Shown here: one piece after another, positions 54,484 to 64,000 of the stretch | Layout of the letters: each line of letters opens with the position of its first letter | Numbering within the stretch: the stretch's first letter is position 1 | NCBI RefSeq assembly: GCF_016811995.1 | Contig: NZ_CP069159.1 | Coordinates: 3,596,001 to 3,660,000 of the forward strand | Reading direction: 5' to 3' | Origin: Citrobacter sp. R56 | GTDB lineage: Bacteria; Pseudomonadota; Gammaproteobacteria; Enterobacterales; Enterobacteriaceae | DNA: 64,000 nucleotides | The notes under the pieces: model-generated | Seen by the model: the letters and a program-made list of their open reading frames with translations, nothing else | Databases searched by the model: none | What the model was told of the DNA's origin: nothing | Translations under genes and position numbers: made by a program

Positions 54484-55215
54484 CTAGGCTCGCCAGAGAC
54501 AACTTCCGCCCTTCTTCTGAACAAGGTCAAGACGCGACTCATGCGCCGCCAGCTCTTCATCAGTGGCTAAAACAACGCGTAACCTACCCGCCTGGCGAAC
54601 AATGCGTTGGATCCCCGCCTCACCCTGCTGCTGCTGACTTTCCCCTTCCATCGTAAAAGCCATCGTCGTTTGACCGCCCGTCATCATCAGATAAACGTCG
54701 GCCAGAATCTGGGCATCGAGCAATGCGCCGTGCAGGGTTCGTTTGCTGTTGTCTATTTCATAACGTGAGCACAACGCATCGAGGCTGTTACGCTTGCCAG
54801 GAAACATCTTCCTCGCCAGCGCCAGGCTATCGGTCACTTTGCAGAAGGTGTTCGTCTTTGGGATGTCGCGATGGAGTTTACCGAACTCATAATCCATAAA
54901 GCCGATATCAAACGACGCGTTATGAATAACCAGTTCAGCGCCCCGAATGTAATCGAGGAACTCATCGGCTACCTCGGCAAACGTCGGTTTATCGAGCAAA
55001 AATTCATCTGCAATACCGTGTACCCCGAACGCTTCCGGGTCCACCAGCCGGTCAGGTTTAAGGTAGACGTGGAAGTTATTCCCCGTCAGACGACGATTGA
55101 CCACCTCGACAGCACCAATTTCAATAATCTTGTGCCCTTCGTAGTGCGCGCCGATCTGGTTCATACCCGTGGTTTCGGTATCCAGGACGATCTGTCGTGT
55201 AATTGCAGTGCTCAT
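54484..55215 (-). CDS. dnaQ: DNA polymerase III epsilon subunit
   Basis: 243 residues from MSTAITRQ at 55215, equal to E. coli. 3'-5' proofreading exonuclease of the replicase. DEDDh motifs: VLDTETTGM (Asp12, Glu14), IHNASFDIGFMDYEF (Asp103) and LHGALLDAQILADVY (His162, Asp167); the Gln-rich linker and C-terminal alpha-binding tail QKKGGSCLWRA are present. Divergent from rnhA, as in E. coli. Confidence 0.97.
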   Translation of the reverse strand: MSTAITRQIVLDTETTGMNQIGAHYEGHKIIEIGAVEVVNRRLTGNNFHVYLKPDRLVDPEAFGVHGIADEFLLDKPTFAEVADEFLDYIRGAELVIHNASFDIGFMDYEFGKLHRDIPKTNTFCKVTDSLALARKMFPGKRNSLDALCSRYEIDNSKRTLHGALLDAQILADVYLMMTGGQTTMAFTMEGESQQQQGEAGIQRIVRQAGRLRVVLATDEELAAHESRLDLVQKKGGSCLWRA

Positions 55216-55280
55216 AGCGGTCATTTATGTCAGACTTGTCGTTTACAGTTCGATTTCAAATTACAGGAAGTCTACCAGAG

Positions 55281-55748
55281 ATGCTTAAACAGGTAGAAAT
55301 TTTCACCGATGGTTCTTGTCTTGGCAATCCAGGGCCTGGCGGTTATGGCGCTATTTTACGCTATCGCGGCCGCGAAAAAACCTTTAACGAAGGGTATACC
55401 CTCACGACGAATAACCGCATGGAGTTGATGGCGGCCATTGTCGCACTGGAAGCACTGAAGGAGCACTGCAACGTTGTGCTCAGTACTGACAGTCAGTACG
55501 TCCGCCAGGGGATTACGCAGTGGATCCACAACTGGAAAAAACGTGGCTGGAAAACCGCGGATAAAAAACCGGTGAAGAACGTTGATCTCTGGAAGCGTCT
55601 CGACGCGGCGTTGGGCCAGCACCAAATTAAATGGGAATGGGTAAAAGGCCATGCCGGCCATCCGGAAAATGAACGCTGCGATGAGCTTGCACGTGCCGCC
55701 GCAATGAATCCCACTCAGGAAGACACCGGGTATCAGCCGGAAACTTAG
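55281..55748 (+). CDS. rnhA: Ribonuclease HI
   Basis: 155 residues from MLKQVEIF at 55281. Removes RNA from RNA-DNA hybrids. Catalytic residues: [11 protein letters not shown] (Asp10), [10 protein letters not shown] (Glu48), [10 protein letters not shown] (Asp70), NERCDELAR (Asp134). Its end overlaps the convergent yafS by 4 bp. Confidence 0.97.
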   Translation: MLKQVEIFTDGSCLGNPGPGGYGAILRYRGREKTFNEGYTLTTNNRMELMAAIVALEALKEHCNVVLSTDSQYVRQGITQWIHNWKKRGWKTADKKPVKNVDLWKRLDAALGQHQIKWEWVKGHAGHPENERCDELARAAAMNPTQEDTGYQPET

Positions 55749-56470
55749 GCGTCGGGTTTACGGTAATGGCGGGTCGCACCGACAGTTTGTCGAATCCGCG
55801 CTGTGTTTTTATTTTGTTTCATTGGGTTAAGCGTGAGCGGAATGGTTCGCTTGCGCGCGACAATAAGCTGCAGACAACCCAATGCCGGAACATGCGCACT
55901 CAACAGCTTCCCGCCCTGCTTTGCCCAGGGCAAGACGTGAAAGCGGCTATAGTGTAACACTTCAAAATTCAGCAGGGATAACCAGTCGAACTGACGCATA
56001 AGCGTAAACATTCGGCTGTTATAGGGGCTCGTTTTACGTAATACCGGCACCAACTTGCGTAATCCCATCAGGCTCACAGGATTGAACCCGCTTAACACAA
56101 GCCAGCCATCATCAATTAACACGCGGTCAGCTTCATTAAGTAAACGGTGCGGATCTGCGCACCAGGGCAACGTATGCGCCAACAAACACACATCAACAGA
56201 TTTATCGGCAAAGGGCAGATGCAATGGGTCGGCCTGAACCTGGACCGGCGAACCTTGTGCGGAAACATTTACCTGGTGGGAGACAGCGCACGCTTCCGAG
56301 TTGATTTCTGCGCTTAAATTACCGACCTTAAGCAGGTGAAAACCATACATTTTAGCGAACCACGGGTTAAGTTGTTGTTCCAGCGCCTCACGATAGTACT
56401 CACCCCAGGGCAGATCGCCCCAGCATTCAGGTGCTATAGCAGTTTGAGGGATCCTTGCCGGTTTCATCAC
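55745..56470 (-). CDS. yafS: SAM-dependent methyltransferase YafS
   Basis: 241 residues (239 in E. coli YafS by memory). Class I methyltransferase fold: [20 protein letters not shown] then [19 protein letters not shown]. The substrate is not established. Divergent from gloB, where the two starts are about 30 bp apart. Conserved gene order argues for the orthologue. Confidence 0.93.
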   Translation of the reverse strand: MMKPARIPQTAIAPECWGDLPWGEYYREALEQQLNPWFAKMYGFHLLKVGNLSAEINSEACAVSHQVNVSAQGSPVQVQADPLHLPFADKSVDVCLLAHTLPWCADPHRLLNEADRVLIDDGWLVLSGFNPVSLMGLRKLVPVLRKTSPYNSRMFTLMRQFDWLSLLNFEVLHYSRFHVLPWAKQGGKLLSAHVPALGCLQLIVARKRTIPLTLNPMKQNKNTARIRQTVGATRHYRKPDA

Positions 56471-56499
56471 GACCTTCCGCTACGTTTGAGAGGTAATCT

Positions 56500-57255
56500 A
56501 TGAATCTTAACAGTATTCCCGCGTTTCAGGACAATTACATCTGGGTTCTTACTAATAATGAAGGACATTGCCTGATTGTCGATCCCGGTGACGCAAAACC
56601 GGTGTTGGATGCGATTGCGGAGCATAACTGGCAACCGGAAGCGATTTTACTCACTCATCATCATCAGGATCACGTTGGCGGTGTGAAAGAACTCCGTGAG
56701 CATTTTCCTAAAATTGTGGTTTACGGACCGGCAGAGACACAAGATAAGGGAACGACTCAGGTAGTCAAAGATGGCGAAAGTGCCTTCATTTTAGGGCATG
56801 AATTTAGTGTATTTGCCACACCGGGTCACACTTTAGGACATATCTGTTACTTTAGCCACCCTTATCTATTTTGCGGGGATACTCTGTTTTCAGGGGGATG
56901 TGGACGTTTGTTTGAAGGCACTTCAATTCAAATGTATCAATCACTTAAAAAAATATGTGCACTTCCTGATGATACATTGGTGTGTAGCGCCCATGAATAT
57001 ACGTTATCAAATATTAAGTTTGCACTCAGCATCCTACCGCACGATTCGTTCATTAATGAATATTATCGTAAAGTTAATGAGTTACGCGCAAAAAACCAAA
57101 TGACACTACCCGTTACTCTGAAAAATGAGCGGCAAAACAATATTTTTCTAAGAACGGAAGATATTGATTTAATTAATGAAATAAACAAAGAAACAATATT
57201 GCAACACCCTGAAGAGCGTTTTGCCTGGTTAAGGTCAAAGAAAGACAGGTTCTGA
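56500..57255 (+). CDS. gloB: Hydroxyacylglutathione hydrolase (glyoxalase II)
   Basis: 251 residues, E. coli length. Metallo-beta-lactamase fold with [10 protein letters not shown] (metal-binding HxHxDH), [11 protein letters not shown] and [17 protein letters not shown]. Hydrolyses S-lactoylglutathione to lactate in methylglyoxal detoxification. The second half (about 56930-57250) is AT-rich for its surroundings, which is also so in E. coli. Intact. Confidence 0.97.
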   Translation: MNLNSIPAFQDNYIWVLTNNEGHCLIVDPGDAKPVLDAIAEHNWQPEAILLTHHHQDHVGGVKELREHFPKIVVYGPAETQDKGTTQVVKDGESAFILGHEFSVFATPGHTLGHICYFSHPYLFCGDTLFSGGCGRLFEGTSIQMYQSLKKICALPDDTLVCSAHEYTLSNIKFALSILPHDSFINEYYRKVNELRAKNQMTLPVTLKNERQNNIFLRTEDIDLINEINKETILQHPEERFAWLRSKKDRF

Positions 57256-57326
57256 CAATTCCTACTTGTCATTCGCAAACTTCGCCGTTATGATCGGTCG
57301 TCTTTTAAGCAACTATTGACACACAC

Positions 57327-58691
57327 ATGAAGGCAAAAGCGATATTACTCGCCTCTGTCCTGCTCGTGGGGTGCCAGTCGTCTCAGAACGCTGGTGTTCA
57401 ACAGCACGCACAGAGCCTTTCTGCAGCTGGTCAAGGGGAAGCAGGAAAGTTTACGAGTCAGGCTCGATGGATGGACGATGGGACGTCTATCGCGCCGGAT
57501 CAAGACCTGTGGGCTTTCATTGGTGACGAGCTAAAGATGGGAATTCCGGAAAATAACCGGATTCGCGAACAGAAACAGAAATATTTACGCAATAAGAGCT
57601 ATCTCCACGATGTAACTTTACGGGCAGAGCCGTATATGTACTGGATAGCCGGGCAAGTTAAAAAACGTAACATGCCTATGGAACTGGTACTACTACCCAT
57701 AGTGGAGAGCGCTTTTGATCCTCACGCGACGTCTGGCGCCAATGCAGCTGGCATTTGGCAGATCATTCCGAGCACGGGGCGCAATTATGGTTTAAAACAG
57801 ACGCGCAGTTATGATGCACGTCGCGATGTTGTGGCATCCACAACGGCGGCGCTGGACATGATGCAACGTCTGAACAAAATGTTTGACGGCGACTGGCTGT
57901 TGACCGTAGCGGCTTATAATAGCGGCGAAGGTCGCGTGATGAAGGCGATGAAAGCGAACAAAGCTCGTGGCAAAGCGACGGACTTTTGGTCACTTCCATT
58001 ACCTCAGGAAACGAAGCAGTACGTGCCAAAAATGCTGGCTTTGAGCGATATTCTCAAAAACAGCAAACGCTATGGCGTGCGTCTGCCTACGACAGACGAA
58101 AGTCGGGCGTTGGCGCGTGTTCGCTTGAGCAGTCCGGTAGAAATGGCGCAGGTTGCAGATATGGCGGGAATTTCCGTCAGCAAGCTAAAGACGTTTAATG
58201 CTGGCGTGAAAGGCTCTACGTTGGGTGCAAGCGGCCCGCAATACGTGATGATTCCAAAGAAGCATGCAGCACAACTGCGTGAGTCTCTGGCTTCCGGCGA
58301 AATTGCGGCGGTACAGTCAACGTTAGTTGCAGATAATACGCCACTGAACAGCCGTAGCTACACGGTTCGCTCTGGCGACACGCTTTCGGGCATCGCTTCG
58401 CGTCTTGGCGTGAAAGCAAGCGATCTGAAGCAGTGGAACAATCTGCGTGGTTCCAGCCTGAAAGTTGGGCAAAGTTTGACGGTTGGCGCGGGCACTAGCG
58501 CGCAGCGACTGGCTAACAACAGCGACAGTATTACCTATCGTGTGCGTAAAGGGGATTCTCTTTCGAGCATCGCTAAGCGTCACGGCGTTAACATCAAAGA
58601 TGTGATGCGCTGGAACAACGATACGGATAATCTGCAGCCCGGCGATCAGCTAACGTTGTTTGTGAAAAACAACGGTATGCCAGACTCCTGA
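57327..58691 (+). CDS. mltD: Membrane-bound lytic transglycosylase D
   Basis: 454 residues. Lipobox LLVGC (Cys about residue 16), SLT domain with LLPIVESAFDPHATSGANAA (catalytic Glu), QIIPSTGRNYGL and AAYNSGEGRVMKA, then two LysM domains (about 342-386 YTVRSGDTLSGIASRL and 401-445 YRVRKGDSLSSIAKRH). It cuts glycan strands at the outer membrane inner leaflet. Compare with the MltD-like flagellar-operon gene at 1120-2304, which lacks the lipobox and LysM pair. Confidence 0.97.
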   Translation: MKAKAILLASVLLVGCQSSQNAGVQQHAQSLSAAGQGEAGKFTSQARWMDDGTSIAPDQDLWAFIGDELKMGIPENNRIREQKQKYLRNKSYLHDVTLRAEPYMYWIAGQVKKRNMPMELVLLPIVESAFDPHATSGANAAGIWQIIPSTGRNYGLKQTRSYDARRDVVASTTAALDMMQRLNKMFDGDWLLTVAAYNSGEGRVMKAMKANKARGKATDFWSLPLPQETKQYVPKMLALSDILKNSKRYGVRLPTTDESRALARVRLSSPVEMAQVADMAGISVSKLKTFNAGVKGSTLGASGPQYVMIPKKHAAQLRESLASGEIAAVQSTLVADNTPLNSRSYTVRSGDTLSGIASRLGVKASDLKQWNNLRGSSLKVGQSLTVGAGTSAQRLANNSDSITYRVRKGDSLSSIAKRHGVNIKDVMRWNNDTDNLQPGDQLTLFVKNNGMPDS

Positions 58692-58704
58692 TAAGCATAA
58701 TGTG

Positions 58705-58737
58705 AAAAAGGCACCGATTCCCCCGGTGCCTTTTTTA
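58705..58737. terminator. Terminator between mltD and yafE
   Basis: AAAAAGGCACCG ATTCCC CCGGTGCC TTTTTT: symmetric, serves both convergent genes. Confidence 0.9.
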
Positions 58738-58738
58738 T

Positions 58739-59506
58739 TTACGCTTTACGCGCTTCAATCATGATGGTGTCGCTGGTAAAGGAACCATCCTCCTGCAACG
58801 CAAAGTAGCCCTTCACCTCCCCCGATGCGCTCTCCTGATACATGCGTATGGCTTGTGCTAATGCGGCCGGTGTGCGCATCCGTGCTACCCATGAGCTGAA
58901 TTCCAGGGGTAAACGATCGGTCAGCAGCGTGTCGACGACCAAATTCGCGTTATTAATGAAAGACAGCCACTCGCCGCTTGAATAGTTACGCACGTGCGAG
59001 GTATCACGCAACGCTTCAACCGTCTGCAACCAGATGTCACGAACCGGATGCCCTGGCGACATCACATCCATCATTATCAGTCTGCCACCCGGTTTCAATA
59101 CACGGCACACCTCACGCAGCGCCATACCAACATCATGCCAGTGATGGGCTGAATAACGGCTGATAACCACATCAAACACGTGATCGTCGAAGGGTAACTT
59201 TTCGGCATAACCTTGCCGCGTAGCAATATTACTTAACCCTTTCTCGCTCGCAGCTTGTGCAACGACTTCCAGCATTTGAGAGGACAAGTCGTACGCCACA
59301 ACGCGTTGCACATTCTGTGCGGCAATAAAACTGGCATGCCCCGCCCCACACCCCATATCCAGAACATGAGCCAGAGGAAACGCAGACAGTCTTTGCGCCA
59401 GACGCTGTAAATCACGGCCAGTGGCGTGTACGGCACTGGTTAAATAGGCATTCGCCTGCGAACCGAACTGTTTTTCGACGTTGTCATGATGAGAGTGTGT
59501 TGTCAT
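58739..59506 (-). CDS. yafE: SAM-dependent methyltransferase YafE
   Basis: 255 residues from MTTHSHHDN at 59506. Motif I VLDMGCGAGHASFIA, post-I VVAYDLSSQML and YSAHHWHDVGMALREV are typical of UbiE/COQ5-like methyltransferases. Substrate unknown. Conserved between mltD and yafD. The longer reading from 59545 is rejected because the MTTHSHH start matches the orthologue. Confidence 0.94.
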   Translation of the reverse strand: MTTHSHHDNVEKQFGSQANAYLTSAVHATGRDLQRLAQRLSAFPLAHVLDMGCGAGHASFIAAQNVQRVVAYDLSSQMLEVVAQAASEKGLSNIATRQGYAEKLPFDDHVFDVVISRYSAHHWHDVGMALREVCRVLKPGGRLIMMDVMSPGHPVRDIWLQTVEALRDTSHVRNYSSGEWLSFINNANLVVDTLLTDRLPLEFSSWVARMRTPAALAQAIRMYQESASGEVKGYFALQEDGSFTSDTIMIEARKA

Positions 59507-59580
59507 TGTATTGCCCTTTTCTGGTTGGGAGGTAAAGGGCAGCACCGCTACTGGCCTGCCCTACGGCAGACCTGACACAC

Positions 59581-60390
<810 letters not shown>

Positions 60391-60512
60391 TCAAACCTCT
60401 ATAACGTCAACCAGCCCGGATCCGGACTGGTTCTTCTGTTATAGGGATTTTAGCTCACACTTTCAACGGACAATTACATATTGTTTTGTAAGCGAGCACT
60501 TACATCAACAGC

Positions 60513-61688
60513 TTAGCCCAGGGCAACGCGTGACGGTTTATCCAGCCTTCCACTGACTCCCATGAGTAAGAAGGCTCCCAGCACAATCACCGCGCCAATC
60601 CACGGCGTTTGTGCTAAACCAAAATGCTGTACGGTTTGCCCGCCCACGACGGATCCTATCGCAATCCCAATGTTGAATGCCGCAATATTCAGGCCTGAAG
60701 CGACATCCACGGCATTGGGCGTAAATTGTTCCGCTTTTTGTACCACATATACCTGCAATCCTGGCACGTTGCCAAAAGCAAAGATCCCCATCACCAGGAT
60801 GGTCGCCAGCGCAGCATATTGTACTGATGCCGTGAACTGGAAGACCATCAACAACACAACCAGCGCGGCAAAGATAAATTTCAATGCCGGAACTGCGCCA
60901 TGCTTATCCGCCAGCTTACCGCCCCAGATATTGCCGATAGCAACAGAAACACCATACCCCAGCAAAATCCAGCTCACGGCTGCCGGTGAAAACCCCGCCA
61001 GGTTCTGCATCATTGGTGCCAGAAAGGTAAACGCGGAAAATACGCCACCGTAGCCTAACGCGGTGATGGCATAGATAATCAGCAGGCGTGGGTGTGTTAA
61101 CACGCGTATCTGATCGCGGATCGTCGCGGCAGCACGGCCTGGTATATTCGCCGGAATCAGAATCAGGCTGCTGATCAATGCGATGATACCGAGCATTGAG
61201 ACAGCAAGAAACGTTTCACGCCATCCAAAATGCTGACCGATAAATGTTCCCAGCGGAACGCCGGTGACCAGGGCAACAGTTAAGCCGCCAAACATAATGG
61301 CAATGGCTGACGCGGCTTTCTCTTTTGGCACCAGACTCGTCGCAATTGTCGAGCCAATAGAGAAGAACACACCATGCGCCAGTCCCGTCAGCAGACGAGC
61401 GACTACCAGTGTCATATACCCAGGTGCCTGCCATGCCAAAATATTCCCGGCAGTAAACAGAACCATCAATGCAACCAGCAACTGTTTACGCGGTAAACGT
61501 CCGGTTAATGCTGTCAGCACTGGAGCGCCGATCGCGACCCCCAGAGCGTAGATTGAGACCAATAACCCCGCAGAAGGCAACGAGATCGCCAGTTGTTCGG
61601 CAATGGTAGGCACCAGACCCACTATCACAAATTCGGTTGTGCCAATTGCAAAGGCACTGATTGTCAGTGCAAGTAACGCTAACGGCAT
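60513..61688 (-). CDS. MFS transporter (DHA1 type) between yafD and yafC
   Basis: 391 residues, twelve membrane helices. ALTISAFAIGTTEFVIVGLV is the typical AraJ/YdhP-like start, with LTALTGRLPRKQLL (motif A) and GGLTVALVTGVPLGTFIGQH (motif C). Substrate unknown. E. coli K-12 lacks a gene here. It is divergent from the LysR gene yafC (105 bp apart), which suggests that YafC controls it. A 131-bp gap follows before yafD. Confidence 0.85.
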   Translation of the reverse strand: MPLALLALTISAFAIGTTEFVIVGLVPTIAEQLAISLPSAGLLVSIYALGVAIGAPVLTALTGRLPRKQLLVALMVLFTAGNILAWQAPGYMTLVVARLLTGLAHGVFFSIGSTIATSLVPKEKAASAIAIMFGGLTVALVTGVPLGTFIGQHFGWRETFLAVSMLGIIALISSLILIPANIPGRAAATIRDQIRVLTHPRLLIIYAITALGYGGVFSAFTFLAPMMQNLAGFSPAAVSWILLGYGVSVAIGNIWGGKLADKHGAVPALKFIFAALVVLLMVFQFTASVQYAALATILVMGIFAFGNVPGLQVYVVQKAEQFTPNAVDVASGLNIAAFNIGIAIGSVVGGQTVQHFGLAQTPWIGAVIVLGAFLLMGVSGRLDKPSRVALG

Positions 61689-61792
61689 AAGTCACTCCAT
61701 ATCATCACTAAGTAGATGACACGTAGTATGCAGTGGTGTTTTAATGACAAAAATATCCAAAATCTCAATATAATTTTGCTTCAGGTGCAAAA

Positions 61793-62704
61793 ATGAAAGC
61801 AACATCAGAAGAACTCGCGATTTTTGTTGCTGTGGTAGAAAGTGGTAGTTTCAGCCGCGCCGCAGAACAACTTGGCCAGGCTAACTCTGCCGTTAGTCGT
61901 GCCGTCAAAAAACTGGAAATGAAATTGGGTGTGGGTTTGCTTAATCGCACAACACGCCAGTTAAGCCTCACAGAGGAAGGCGAGCGTTATTTCAGGCGCG
62001 TACAGTCAATATTGCAGGAAATGGCCGCCGCCGAGACGGAGATTATGGAAACGCGCAATACCCCACGTGGATTGCTGCGTATAGATGCCGCAACACCGGT
62101 GACGCTTAACTTTCTGACGCCGCTGATCAAGCCATTCCGCGAACGTTATCCGGAGGTAACTCTTTCGTTGGTCTCCTCGGAGACCTTTATCAATCTTATC
62201 GAGAGGAAGGTTGATGTGGCGATCCGCGCAGGTGCATTAAGCGATTCCAGTCTTCGCGCTCGCCCACTGTTTACCAGTTACCGTAAAATTATCGCTTCGC
62301 CGGATTACATTGCACAGTATGGTAAGCCCGAAACCGTCGCCGATCTGAAAGATCATCTCTGTTTAGGTTTTACCGAACCGGCTACGCTGAATACCTGGCC
62401 GGTCTCCTGCTGCGATGGGCAGCTTCATGAGATTACCAGCGGGCTTTCTTCTAATAGCGGAGAGACGATAAAGCAGCTGTGCCTGAGCGGCAACGGGATC
62501 GCGTGTCTGTCAGACTATATGATTGCGAAGGAGCTGGAGCGGGGAGAATTTGTTGAACTGCTCGCCGAACATCGTGTTCCGATCGAGATGCCGTTTAGTG
62601 CGGTTTACTACAGCGATAAGGCAGTCAGCCCGCGTATTCGCGCGTTTATCGATTTTCTCAGTGAACATGCGGGTAGCATTACCACCCGCACGCAGGTGAG
62701 TTAA
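61793..62704 (+). CDS. yafC: LysR-family regulator YafC
   Basis: 303 residues. N-terminal winged [23 protein letters not shown] then [16 protein letters not shown]. The C-terminal substrate-binding domain follows. It is divergent from the MFS gene, a usual arrangement for LysR control, and convergent with dkgB (4-bp overlap). Effector unknown. Confidence 0.93.
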   Translation: MKATSEELAIFVAVVESGSFSRAAEQLGQANSAVSRAVKKLEMKLGVGLLNRTTRQLSLTEEGERYFRRVQSILQEMAAAETEIMETRNTPRGLLRIDAATPVTLNFLTPLIKPFRERYPEVTLSLVSSETFINLIERKVDVAIRAGALSDSSLRARPLFTSYRKIIASPDYIAQYGKPETVADLKDHLCLGFTEPATLNTWPVSCCDGQLHEITSGLSSNSGETIKQLCLSGNGIACLSDYMIAKELERGEFVELLAEHRVPIEMPFSAVYYSDKAVSPRIRAFIDFLSEHAGSITTRTQVS

Positions 62705-63504
62705 TCCCAGTTCGGTGCCAGCCCTTCCGGACTCACCAGACGATCGTTGCAATCCAGTGCGGCGATCGCTTTTTTGTCCTCAGAATCCAGTTGCAGATCC
62801 AACGCCTGCAGGTTGCTTGCCAGATTTTCACGCCGGGTTGAGGACGGGATCACTGAATAACCTTCACCCATCGCCCATGCCAGAATCACCTGAGCAGGAG
62901 TGGCGTTATGCTTCGTCGCGATACGGATAATCGTCTCATCTTTCAATGCCTTGCCATAAGCCAGTGTCATGTAGGAGGTAATGTGAATACCGTGTTCGCT
63001 CGCCCAATCCACCACCTTACGGTTTCGCAGATACGGAGAGAGTTCGATCTGGTTCGTTGCGATATTCCCGACACCGATCGCGCTAATCGCTTTTTCCATG
63101 AGAGGGATAGTGAAGTTCGAAATACCAATTTCGCGCGTCAGACCTTGTTTTTTCGCATCCAGCAGCGCCTGCATAAACTCTTCTACTGACACCGCATCAT
63201 TAGGTGACGGCCAGTGAATCAGGGTTAAATCAACATAGTCCGTGCGCAGTTTTTTCAGACTCTCTTTGAGGCTTGGGATCAGCCTCTCTTTGCTCAGGTT
63301 TTCTGTCCAGATCTTGGTGGTGATGTAGAGTTCGCTGCGCGGTACGTTGCTTTCTGCTATTGCCTGGCCGACAGCGGCTTCATTATCATATATTTGTGCA
63401 GTATCAACAGCACGATAACCCAGCTCAATAGCGGTTTTTACGGATGCGATGACGACGTCGTCTTTCAGGCGAAAAGTGCCTAAACCAAATGCAGGGATTG
63501 TCAT
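62701..63504 (-). CDS. dkgB: 2,5-diketo-D-gluconate reductase B (aldo-keto reductase)
   Basis: 267 residues. AKR tetrad: Asp in [12 protein letters not shown], Tyr in QIYDNE, Lys in YITTKIWTE, His in [14 protein letters not shown]-dependent; also reduces methylglyoxal. The conserved neighbour of rrnH and yafC. Ends by overlap with yafC. Confidence 0.96.
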   Translation of the reverse strand: MTIPAFGLGTFRLKDDVVIASVKTAIELGYRAVDTAQIYDNEAAVGQAIAESNVPRSELYITTKIWTENLSKERLIPSLKESLKKLRTDYVDLTLIHWPSPNDAVSVEEFMQALLDAKKQGLTREIGISNFTIPLMEKAISAIGVGNIATNQIELSPYLRNRKVVDWASEHGIHITSYMTLAYGKALKDETIIRIATKHNATPAQVILAWAMGEGYSVIPSSTRRENLASNLQALDLQLDSEDKKAIAALDCNDRLVSPEGLAPNWD

Positions 63505-63634
63505 TGAATTCCTCTTTATTAATGCTGTTCATTAGCAGAGGAGGATTATCGCTGTGACAGATATGAGAAAAAAGAGGGTAAAACGCAGAAGATTTTTGCG
63601 AATGTAGCAATAACCAAATCGCAGATAAAGAAAA

Positions 63635-63658
63635 AGCCCTGAGTGTTAACTCAGGGCT
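63635..63658 (-). terminator. rrnH/aspU terminator
   Basis: AGCCCTGAGTTAACACTCAGGGCT followed on the minus strand by TTTTTC, 9 nt past aspU: intrinsic terminator of the rRNA operon. Confidence 0.85.
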
Positions 63659-63667
63659 CTTAATAAG

Positions 63668-63744
63668 TGGCGGAACGGACGGGACTCGAACCCGCGACCC
63701 CCTGCGTGACAGGCAGGTATTCTAACCAACTGAACTACCGCTCC
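63668..63744 (-). tRNA. aspU: tRNA-Asp (GTC), distal to 5S rRNA
   Basis: 77 nt on the minus strand: acceptor GGAGCGG/CCGTTCC, anticodon GTC, encoded CCA. It follows 5S rRNA as aspU does in rrnH. It differs from aspV only in the acceptor stem. Confidence 0.97.
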
Positions 63745-63793
63745 ACCGAATTTTTCTACAACTACCGGAATACTCCGGTTACTGCTTAATTTG

Positions 63794-63913
63794 ATGCCTG
63801 GCAGTTCCCTACTCTCGCATGGGGAGACCCCACACTACCATCGGCGCTACGGCGTTTCACTTCTGAGTTCGGCATGGGGTCAGGTGGGACCACCGCGCTA
63901 CAGCCGCCAGGCA
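63794..63913 (-). rRNA. rrf: 5S ribosomal RNA
   Basis: 120 nt: TGCCTGGCGGCTGTAGCGCG at the 5' end, conserved CCGAACTCAGAAGTGAAACG in the middle, and the complementary TGCCAGGCAT at the 3' end. It matches E. coli 5S almost throughout. Confidence 0.97.
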
Positions 63914-64000
63914 AATTCTGTTTTCAACACACCTCTACGGTCTGTCGATTAATCTGTATCAAGCTGATTATTGGTCTCTTCGCCAAAACACCTTTGGCGT
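63914..64000 (-). other. 23S-5S spacer of the rRNA operon
   Basis: The sequence resembles the enterobacterial 23S-5S spacer (CTTGATACAGATTAAT, GAAAACAGAATT on the minus strand). The 23S gene itself starts beyond the window. Confidence 0.8.

Noticed and set aside
63914..64000. 3' end of 23S rRNA
   Set aside because: The sequence matches the 23S-5S spacer; none of the conserved 23S 3' end is present before the window ends.

Overview
The window comes from a chromosome of the Enterobacteriaceae, most likely Citrobacter or a close relative. The right half follows the E. coli/Salmonella backbone in reverse order: thrW-proA-proB-phoE-crl-frsA-gpt-pepD-yafP-dinB-yafK-yafJ-gmhA-fadE-yafV, then aspV-dnaQ-rnhA-yafS-gloB-mltD-yafE-yafD-(MFS)-yafC-dkgB-aspU-rrf, ending in a 23S-5S spacer. 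The genus is an inference from gene content and protein similarity.

Positions 1-26887, outside the 3' end of tRNA-Thr (thrW), are accessory. Bases 1-8552 hold part of a supernumerary flagellar locus: a leftward operon fliM-fliN-fliP-fliQ-fliR-flhB-flhA plus an MltD-like lytic transglycosylase, and a rightward fliO after an unknown truncated gene. Next come a PspE-like rhodanese, a CSS-motif EAL phosphodiesterase, and a TPR/ECF-sigma/anti-sigma operon. Bases 13.6-20.7 kb are a graveyard: DUF4225-like and other toxin-like fragments with small membrane proteins, an IS911-like orfA remnant, a P4-type integrase remnant, an IS3-family remnant that truncates a csiD (glaH) pseudogene, plus an intact glutathione peroxidase and an AT-rich yeeN. 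Then an APC permease with a PatD-like aldehyde dehydrogenase, a degenerate stretch, and a TetR-MFS efflux module.

From 27 to 42.3 kb the genes are core: proline synthesis, PhoE porin, Crl, purine salvage, peptidase D, SOS polymerase IV with a LexA box, peptidoglycan amidase YafK/DpaA, heptose isomerase, FadE with a FadR-like site, and omega-amidase YafV.

Between yafV and aspV (42.4-54.2 kb) lies a second accessory block: a Spy-like periplasmic protein and a leftward chaperone-usher fimbrial operon in Pap/MR-P-like order (major pilin, PapH-like pilin, usher, chaperone, pilin, two-domain adhesin, pilin). It continues into a PglL-like O-oligosaccharyltransferase and a degenerate EAL protein. 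A divergent ToxR-like/FidL-like membrane regulator pair sits across a 640-bp AT-rich intergenic region. A dedicated O-glycosylation enzyme inside a chaperone-usher operon is the most unusual arrangement in the window and suggests a glycosylated fimbria.
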